Position numbers and translations under genes: made by a program | Notes under the pieces: generated by a model | Told to the model about the DNA's origin: nothing | What the model saw: only the letters and a program-made list of their open reading frames with translations | The model's database searches: none | Assembly: GCF_019748365.1 (NCBI RefSeq) | Contig: NZ_JAIEPN010000043.1 | Span: forward strand, 1-64,000 | Reading direction: 5' to 3' | DNA: 64,000 bases | From: Novosphingobium sp. | Lineage (GTDB): Bacteria; Pseudomonadota; Alphaproteobacteria; Sphingomonadales; Sphingomonadaceae | Part shown: positions 55,600 through 64,000 of the stretch, piece by piece | Layout: every line of letters starts with the position of its first letter | Position numbering within the stretch: position 1 is the stretch's first letter

Positions 55600-56400
55600 T
55601 CAGCCGAGCGAGTGCTTCACAAATTCTTCAAACAGCGCGGGTGAAGAGGCTGCAAACAGGCCTTTTTGCCCGTGCTGATCGGTGCGGTACGGTGAACCAT
55701 CTGGCCGAGCCGCCTTGCCCCCCGCTTCGTTGACGAACAGCACGCCCGCTGCATGGTCCCACGGCAAAGTGCGCTCGAACACCGAGATATCGTTCACCCC
55801 CAGCACGAGGCGCGGATACTGCTCGGCGGCGCAGCGCGGGATATCGACCAGCGTGTAGTGCGGCGCGATGCGGGTCTGTACGGCGGCGCGCTGGGCCGGA
55901 TCGAGGAACACCGTGCTGATCGCGGCGATGGGCTGCGCTCCTCCGGTCGGACGGGCAGTCACCCGCTCGCCATTCACGAAAGCGCCCTTGCCCTTGTGCG
56001 CGATGCACAGCCGGTCCTGCAGCGGATCGTAGATCCACCCGCTTTGCGTCTCACCCCCGTCGCTGAGCGCAAGGATAATGCCGAAGGGCGGCTTGCCGGC
56101 GGCGAAGTTGTTGGTGCCGTCGACGGGATCGATGATCCAGCACAGCCCTGTATCAAGCCGTGACATGAGGGCAGGGTCGGCGTGTACCGCTTCCTCACCG
56201 ACAATCGCCGCCTCGGGCAGGATCGTCGCGAGGCCCTCGGCCAGCAGGGCTTCTGCCTCGGTATCGGCAATCGTGACCATGTCGTTGGCCGCCTTGGCGA
56301 TGACTTCGTGCTCGGCCAATGTCTGGTAGCGCGGCAGAATCGCCTCGGCGGCAACGCGGCGCAGCAGCGCGGCGATCTGGCTGTCGAGGGCTTCGCTCAT
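55600..56400 (-). CDS. Inositol monophosphatase family phosphatase
   Basis: A 266-residue Mg2+-dependent phosphatase: VGEEAVH (metal Glu), WIIDPVDGTNNFAAG (the DPxDGTxNF metal signature) and LPWDHAAGVLFVNEAGG (WDxAAG). Family members dephosphorylate inositol-1-phosphate, histidinol-phosphate or PAP, and the sequence does not decide which; adjacency to argJ is compatible with an amino-acid role such as HisN. The start is ATG 56400, overlapping the argJ stop (ATGA). Confidence 0.87.
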   Translation of the reverse strand: MSEALDSQIAALLRRVAAEAILPRYQTLAEHEVIAKAANDMVTIADTEAEALLAEGLATILPEAAIVGEEAVHADPALMSRLDTGLCWIIDPVDGTNNFAAGKPPFGIILALSDGGETQSGWIYDPLQDRLCIAHKGKGAFVNGERVTARPTGGAQPIAAISTVFLDPAQRAAVQTRIAPHYTLVDIPRCAAEQYPRLVLGVNDISVFERTLPWDHAAGVLFVNEAGGKAARPDGSPYRTDQHGQKGLFAASSPALFEEFVKHSLG

Positions 56401-57623
56401 GAGCGATAATCGGCGTTGATCGCGATGTAGCCATGGGTGAGATCGCAGGTCCACACCGCCGCGCGGCCCTCGCCAAGGCCGAGATCGACCTCGATGGTGA
56501 TCTCCTGCCCCTTGAGGTGCGCGGCAACCGGCGCTTCGTCGTAATCGGGCAGCGGCTGTCCTTCGCGCGCGGCCCAGGTACCGCCAAAGCCGATGGAAAG
56601 CCGGTCGCGGTCGGCAGGTTCCCCCGCCTTCCCGACGGCCATGACGACGCGGCCCCAATTGGCGTCCTCGCCGGCGATGGCGGTCTTCACCAGCGGCGAA
56701 TTGGCAATCGCGAGCCCCACACGGCGGGCGCTTTCGTCGCTGACGGCGCCGCTCACCGTCACCGCGATGAACTTCTGCGCCCCTTCGCCGTCGCGCACGA
56801 CAAGGTGGGCGAGTTGGCGGCAGACGTCATGCAGCGCGGCGGCAAAGGCATCGGCGCCGGGGCTGTCTGCTGACACGAGCGGGGCATTGCCCGCAGCGCC
56901 AGTGGCAAACGCCAGCACCGTGTCGCTGGTCGAAGTGTCGCTATCGACCGTGATGCAGGAAAACGTGCGCGTATTCGTGTCGGAGAGGCAGGCCTGCAGG
57001 AACGCCGGGTCGACCGCCGCATCGGTGAACACATAGCCCAGCATGGTCGCCATATCGGGCGCGATCATGCCGCTGCCCTTGATGATGGCGCTGAGCGTGA
57101 CCTTGACGCCGCCGACCATGGCTGTGGCAGTCGCACCCTTGGCGAAGGTGTCGGTGGTGCCGATCGTGTTGGCGGCGTCCTCCCACGAGCAGGGCTCGGC
57201 CAGCAGCGCGGCCTCGATCCCGGCGCGGGCCTTGTCCTTGGGCAGCGGCACGCCGATCACGCCGGTGGAGGAGACGAAGACCTCCGCGCGGTCGCAGCCA
57301 AGGTGCCCTGCAACCTGATCCATGATCGCCTCGACCGCCTCGCGCCCCCGGTAGCCGGTGAAGGCATTGGCGTTGCCTGCATTGACCACCAGCGCCCGGG
57401 CGCGGCCCTGCGCGACATTCAGGCGGCCCAGCTCGACTTCGGACGAGCAGCAGACATTGCGGGTGAACACGCCAGCCACTGCTGTGCCCTCGCTCAGTTC
57501 CACGATGGTCAGGTCGCAGCGGCCCCAGTCCTTGTAACCGGCGCGGGCAATGCGCGGTGTTGCCCCGTTGATGGCGGGGAGTGCGGGGAAAGGCTGGGCG
57601 AGGGGGGAGCGGTCGTGGGCCAT
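56397..57623 (-). CDS. argJ: Bifunctional ornithine acetyltransferase / N-acetylglutamate synthase
   Basis: A 408-residue arginine-biosynthesis enzyme transferring acetyl from N-acetylornithine to glutamate. Conserved blocks are VVNAGNANAFTG, VFVSSTGVIGVPLP, TDTFAKGATATAMVGGVKVTLSAIIKGSGMIAPDMATML (the Thr of MATML is the self-cleavage nucleophile), FSCITVDSDTSTSDT and GEDANWGRVVMAVGKAG, with the C-terminal THGYIAINADYRS. The start is ATG 57623 (MAHDRSPLAQPFPALP). It is divergent from the small exported gene and co-transcribed with the phosphatase. Confidence 0.95.
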   Translation of the reverse strand: MAHDRSPLAQPFPALPAINGATPRIARAGYKDWGRCDLTIVELSEGTAVAGVFTRNVCCSSEVELGRLNVAQGRARALVVNAGNANAFTGYRGREAVEAIMDQVAGHLGCDRAEVFVSSTGVIGVPLPKDKARAGIEAALLAEPCSWEDAANTIGTTDTFAKGATATAMVGGVKVTLSAIIKGSGMIAPDMATMLGYVFTDAAVDPAFLQACLSDTNTRTFSCITVDSDTSTSDTVLAFATGAAGNAPLVSADSPGADAFAAALHDVCRQLAHLVVRDGEGAQKFIAVTVSGAVSDESARRVGLAIANSPLVKTAIAGEDANWGRVVMAVGKAGEPADRDRLSIGFGGTWAAREGQPLPDYDEAPVAAHLKGQEITIEVDLGLGEGRAAVWTCDLTHGYIAINADYRS

Positions 57624-57743
57624 GGAAACGGCCCTAGCGCGGCGTGCGCCCCGCTTCAATCGCCGAGGCTGGCGGCCGTGCGTGCAATAAATCTTCGCTG
57701 TGGTGGTAGACCTGCGGGGCAATTCCCCTTATCTGCGCCAGTA

Positions 57744-58004
57744 ATGCGGCTGCTGCTCGTCCTTCTTGCCTTGCTTTCGGGCCTCTCGCTTTCCGAAGTG
57801 GCGGCAACCTCTGCGCGCTCGGAAATGATCGGTGCGGCGGCAGGCACGCTGCTGGTGGCAAGCCAGGAGCGCAAGGCCGAGGTTGGCCTGGCCAAGGCAC
57901 AGCGTCCGGCGTGCGAACAGCGTCCGGTCCGCACGATCGTCCTCCCGGTTCTCGCGTTCATCCGCGCGATCACCATCAGCATCTGGGACCGGCCGCTCGA
58001 ATAG
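57744..58004 (+). CDS. Small exported or membrane-anchored hypothetical protein
   Basis: An 86-residue protein with a hydrophobic leader (RLLLVLLALLSGLSLSEVAATSA) and a short mature part (SEMIGAAAGTLLVASQERKAEVGLAKAQRPACEQRPVRTIVLPVLAFIRAITISIWDRPLE) containing one Cys. No family recognised. It is too short for motif evidence, but the leader, the ATG and the divergent promoter position relative to argJ support a real gene. It lies 97 nt upstream of secA. Confidence 0.55.
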   Translation: MRLLLVLLALLSGLSLSEVAATSARSEMIGAAAGTLLVASQERKAEVGLAKAQRPACEQRPVRTIVLPVLAFIRAITISIWDRPLE

Positions 58005-58101
58005 GGCCCCGCATCCGATAGCTACCCCGCTCCGCCAACGCGCGGACGCCTGACCGGCGCGGTTCAGTCCGCGCACCCCAATTCAGAAAAGGAATACAGC
58101 C

Positions 58102-60834
<2,733 letters not shown>

Positions 60835-61175
60835 CAGACGCTCACCGATCGCACGATTGACTTCGTGTGATTGGTGAGAAGGCCAAGTTAAAGAATTGTA
60901 ATAGCCTCAAGATCACTCGCATGGTGCAAGGCCGACCGGTTCGGTTCCGGTGCTGAGGTCCGCTTGCGGGAGCGAGATCGGGCATGATCCGACAACGGTG
61001 CGAGTCGATTTGTACATCGTTCCGCTTTGGATCAATGCTCCTAAATATCGTTCTTAAACAATAAATTGGCAATGCCCTAAAGCGTTTGACTCGCTCACTC
61101 GCCGCTTGCTACGCGAAACGTAACCAGAATGGCGGGGCCGCAACGACCGCAACAGGGCAGGTAAGGGCCTCGATT
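60835..61175. other. AT-rich intergenic region between secA and the two-partner secretion genes
   Basis: In this 341-nt gap, a long stem with G-U pairs (CTCACCGATCGCAC / GTGTGATTGGTGAG, 60841-60878, loop GATTGACTTC) directly follows secA and may end its transcript, although no T-run follows. The 61030-61085 stretch (TAAATATCG, TTCTTAAACAATAAATTGG) is markedly more AT-rich than its surroundings and probably holds the promoter of tpsB. No other gene is supported. Confidence 0.5.
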
Positions 61176-62963
61176 ATGGAGGAGGGTGCGAGCACCGGCA
61201 GACGATGGGCAGGATTGCTCCGCGGTCGCTGGCTACCGCTTGTGTTCATCGCCGCCGTCGCAAGCTTGGTCGCCTGCCTGCCTTCAGGCGCATCGGCCCA
61301 GGTCAGCACGCCCTCGATTGCCGGGCCCAGCCGCGATGAGCTGGGCGGTATAACCCGCGCACCCGCGGTGCAGGCGCCGCGCCTGACCGTCTCGGGCGGG
61401 ATCGAGCGTTCGGGCTGCCCGCTCGCCGATCCGCAATTCGCCAAGATCACCACGACGATCCGATCCGTCACTTTCAACGGGCTCAAGGGTGCAACCGCGG
61501 CCGAGATGGAGGCCGCATGGAAGCCGTTGGCCGGAACCCCGCAGCCCATTTCGGTGCTGTGCGAGATCCGGGACGCGGCGGCGACCATCCTGCGCGGCAA
61601 GGGGTATCTTGCGGCGGTGCAGGTGCCAGTCCAGCGGATCGAGAACGGCGAGGTGCGCCTCGAAGTCCTCTACGCGCGGATCACCGCGATCCGCGCACGC
61701 GGCGAAACCCGCGGGGCCGAACGCAAGCTCACGGCCTATCTTGGTCGGTTGACCCGGGACGACATCTTCGATCGCAACAAGGCCGAGCGCTACCTGCTTC
61801 TGGCGCGCGATCTGCCGGGCTATAATGTGCAGCTCACCCTGCGTCCGGCAGGCACCGCACCGGGCGATCTGATTGGTGAAGTAACCGTTCTGCGTCAGGC
61901 ATTTGCTGCCGATTTCTCGGTCCAGAACCTCGCTGCTGCAGCCACTGGCCGGTGGGGCGGGCAACTGCGCGCGCAAGTCTTCGGCATCACCGGCGCAGGC
62001 GATGCGACCACGCTGTCCTACTACACCACTTCGGATTTCCGCGAGCAGCGCATCCTGCAGGCCAGCCATGAGTTTCGCCCGGGAAGCGACGGCCTTCTCG
62101 TCGGTGCGTCGTTGACGTATGCCTGGACCAAGCCGGATCTGGGCCAGACAACCGGTGGGGCCCCGCTCGAGGCAACGACCTTGCTCGCCAGTCTCTATGC
62201 CCGCTATCCGCTCGTTCGTTCGCAAGCGGGCGATCTCTGGCTGGGCGGCGGCTTCGATCTGCTCAATCAGGATACGACGCTCATTCTTCCGCTGAGCCGC
62301 GACCGGTTGCGGGTGCTCTGGGCCCGGCTAGACTTTGACCGGATGGACCTGACCCGCGCCGAACCGGCCTGGCGGATTGATGGCTCGCTGGAGATCAGGC
62401 AGGGACTCGCCGGTCTGGGCGCTTCGCCTTCATGCGTTGGCGCTGCCTGCGGCACCCGCGTGCCGACGAGCCGGTATGATGCATCGCCGGCGGCCACTGT
62501 GGTGCGGGCTGAAGTCGAGTACGAACGCGCGCTCGGCCGGTTTGCGCTCGCCGTTCATCCGCGTGGACAGTATGCTTTTCGAAAAGTGCTGGGTTTCGAA
62601 GCCTTTGCACCCGGCAATTACACCGTCGGGCGTGGGTATGATCCCGGTGCGATCCTTGGTGACAGCGGGGTTGGCGTGTCTGCCGAACTGCGCGGACCGC
62701 ATCTGCCTATTGGCCGCGGCAACGGACCGGTCGTGCAGCCGTTTGCCTTTTTCGATGCTGCCTGGACCTGGGATCGCGGGGCCGGAAAGCCCCAGCGCCT
62801 GAGTTCCGTCGGCGGCGGCTTGCGGGCTGAGCTCGGCAGCCGTTTCCGGCTTGATGCCAGCCTTGCGGTTCCGCTCGACCGGGTCGGGCTCCTCGACCAC
62901 AAGCCCGCGCCGAGGCTGCTGGTCTCGCTGACCACCCGCCTCGCACCATGGGGAGGCCGCTGA
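61176..62963 (+). CDS. Two-partner secretion outer-membrane transporter (TpsB, ShlB/FhaC family)
   Basis: A 595-residue Omp85-superfamily transporter. An N-terminal signal region (WLPLVFIAAVASLVACLPSGASA) is followed by a POTRA-type domain (ITTTIRSVTFNGLKGATAAEMEAAWKPLAG...ILRGKGYLAAVQVPVQRIENGEVRLEVLYARI), then a 16-strand barrel (SVQNLAAAATGRWGGQLRAQVFG, YDPGAILGDSGVGVSAELRGP) ending LLVSLTTRLAPWGGR. It exports the exoprotein encoded immediately downstream. The start is ATG 61176 (MEEGAST), with AAGGG upstream; its stop overlaps the exoprotein start (TGATG). Confidence 0.85.
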   Translation: MEEGASTGRRWAGLLRGRWLPLVFIAAVASLVACLPSGASAQVSTPSIAGPSRDELGGITRAPAVQAPRLTVSGGIERSGCPLADPQFAKITTTIRSVTFNGLKGATAAEMEAAWKPLAGTPQPISVLCEIRDAAATILRGKGYLAAVQVPVQRIENGEVRLEVLYARITAIRARGETRGAERKLTAYLGRLTRDDIFDRNKAERYLLLARDLPGYNVQLTLRPAGTAPGDLIGEVTVLRQAFAADFSVQNLAAAATGRWGGQLRAQVFGITGAGDATTLSYYTTSDFREQRILQASHEFRPGSDGLLVGASLTYAWTKPDLGQTTGGAPLEATTLLASLYARYPLVRSQAGDLWLGGGFDLLNQDTTLILPLSRDRLRVLWARLDFDRMDLTRAEPAWRIDGSLEIRQGLAGLGASPSCVGAACGTRVPTSRYDASPAATVVRAEVEYERALGRFALAVHPRGQYAFRKVLGFEAFAPGNYTVGRGYDPGAILGDSGVGVSAELRGPHLPIGRGNGPVVQPFAFFDAAWTWDRGAGKPQRLSSVGGGLRAELGSRFRLDASLAVPLDRVGLLDHKPAPRLLVSLTTRLAPWGGR

Positions 62964-64000
62964 TGCGCCCGAGACTTGCCAGCGCTGGGTCTCTGCTTGC
63001 CTTGGCGGCGATCTTGGCCGCCGCGCCAACGGTCGCATCCGCGCAATCGTTCAACGCGTCCGGCACGATCGTGGCCGGTTCGGGCGCGATCATCGAGGGC
63101 GCGGGATCGACTCTCGTTGCGACGGATTCGCCAAATGTGGTGATCAACTGGTCACCGAACGACATCGCCTCGGGCGGCGGGCCGATCAATTTCCAGTCCG
63201 CCGGCACTAGCGCGCTGTTCACCAACCGTGACGCGACTTCGCTCACCGTGCTCAACCGGATCCTGCCCGCAGACGTGACCCGGCCGATCACGTTCAATGG
63301 AACCGTCACGTCGCAGATCGTCGACCTCGCCACGGGCGCCGCGAGCCGGGGCGGGACGGTATTCTTCTATAGTCCGGGCGGCATTCTCGTATCCGCGACG
63401 GGCTTCTTCGACGTCGGCAATCTCGTTCTGACGACCTCGGATCTGAACTTTGATGCCGCTACCGGCGCGTTCGGAACTGCAGGCACTTACAGGTTCTTGC
63501 CAGCGAATGCTGGCAGCTTCGTGGAAGTGCAGAATGGGGCCCGGATCTCGGCCGCGTCGAACAACGCCTATGTCGCGCTGATCGCGCCGAAGGTCACCAA
63601 TTCGGGCACGATCAACGTCGATGGCTCGGCGGTGATCGTGGCGGCGGACGCGTCGACCATCACCTTCAGGCCCAACGGCCTGTTCGACATCCAGATCGAT
63701 CAGGGGACGAGCGCGGCCGGGGAAGTGGTGACCAACGACGGCGCGATCACCGGGCCGGTGGGCAATGCCAATGCGGTGCACCGGGTCTACATGGTCGCCG
63801 TGCCCAGAAACGATGCCATTACCATGGCGATCAAGGGCGGCAGCACGCTCGGTTTCGATGTGGCCGGGGCCGCCAATGTGGATGGCAACGCCATCGTGCT
63901 CTCGGCCGGGTACAACATCACCAATGGCCTGATCGATGCAGTGCGCGCCGCGAGCAGCGCTGCGCCGGCGACGCTGGCGATCGGGGCGATCAATGCGACC
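62963..64000 (+). CDS. Two-partner secretion exoprotein (TpsA, filamentous-haemagglutinin-like), 3' end outside window
   Basis: An open frame of at least 346 codons from ATG 62963 runs to the last base without a stop. It encodes a signal peptide (LASAGSLLALAAILAAAPTVASAQ) and then a TPS-domain-like beta-helix start: SFNASGTIVAGSGAIIEGAG, VINWSPNDIASGGGPINFQ, GGTVFFYSPGGILVSATGFFDVGNLVLTTSDL (equivalent of the NPNGI / VDVGGLVAST region of FhaB), then repeats such as NSGTINVDGSAVIVAADAST. Full length and activity (adhesin, cytolysin, contact-dependent toxin) cannot be known from this part. Its coupling to the TpsB gene supports the assignment. Confidence 0.85.
   Translation, partial: MRPRLASAGSLLALAAILAAAPTVASAQSFNASGTIVAGSGAIIEGAGSTLVATDSPNVVINWSPNDIASGGGPINFQSAGTSALFTNRDATSLTVLNRILPADVTRPITFNGTVTSQIVDLATGAASRGGTVFFYSPGGILVSATGFFDVGNLVLTTSDLNFDAATGAFGTAGTYRFLPANAGSFVEVQNGARISAASNNAYVALIAPKVTNSGTINVDGSAVIVAADASTITFRPNGLFDIQIDQGTSAAGEVVTNDGAITGPVGNANAVHRVYMVAVPRNDAITMAIKGGSTLGFDVAGAANVDGNAIVLSAGYNITNGLIDAVRAASSAAPATLAIGAINAT

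Overview
The window looks like about 64 kb of chromosome from a sphingomonad alphaproteobacterium, most likely Novosphingobium or a close relative. The reasons are the high GC content, the dense operons with ATGA/GTGA/TGATG stop-start overlaps, two large TonB-dependent receptors (one beside a TPR-sulfotransferase), and the conserved alphaproteobacterial run ahcY-divL-tsaE-amgK-murU-addB-addA-trxA. No tRNA, rRNA, CRISPR array, phage or transposase gene was seen. Genus placement is inference.

Layout. 1-6.5 kb: a sarcosine oxidase operon (soxB partial, soxD, soxA, soxG) running into a YbaK/ProX-type tRNA-editing gene and L-serine dehydratase sdaA, i.e. a route from sarcosine through glycine/serine to pyruvate. 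6.5-11 kb: a secreted amidohydrolase, a secreted beta-propeller-like protein and glycerol kinase, flanked by two dispersed palindromic repeats. 11.1-20 kb is the most distinctive locus. A leftward chain mauB-mauE-mauD-mauA encodes a TTQ-dependent amine dehydrogenase and its maturation factors, followed by a mono-haem cytochrome c and the molybdenum-cofactor factors xdhC and mocA. A TetR gene lies upstream and, divergent from it, an exported two-subunit molybdenum hydroxylase (IorAB type). Together these suggest a periplasmic amine -> aldehyde -> acid pathway feeding electrons to cytochrome c. 20-29.5 kb: two TonB-dependent receptors, the TPR-sulfotransferase, a DUF1223 thioredoxin-like protein and a PLP-dependent decarboxylase with a hairpin-rich leader.

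29.5-40.8 kb: a GNAT acetyltransferase, a MarR repressor behind three stacked palindromes, a KefB-like K+/H+ antiporter, a PaaI thioesterase, ftsB, folE, an outer-membrane protein, katG, a membrane protein with a lysine-rich linker, a sterol-desaturase-family protein, a peroxiredoxin and a small secreted protein. 40.8-53.9 kb: ahcY behind a perfect SahR-like palindrome, then divL (a histidine-kinase-fold protein whose phospho-acceptor His is a Tyr), tsaE, the MurNAc-recycling pair amgK/murU, addB/addA and trxA. 53.9-60.8 kb: an M28 peptidase, an inositol-monophosphatase family protein, argJ, a small exported protein and secA. 60.8-64 kb: a two-partner secretion system (TpsB, then a TpsA exoprotein that runs off the window end).

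Functions come from recognisable motifs, length and gene order read by eye. No database search was possible, so substrates (amine, aldehyde, TonB ligands, sulfotransferase acceptor) remain open.
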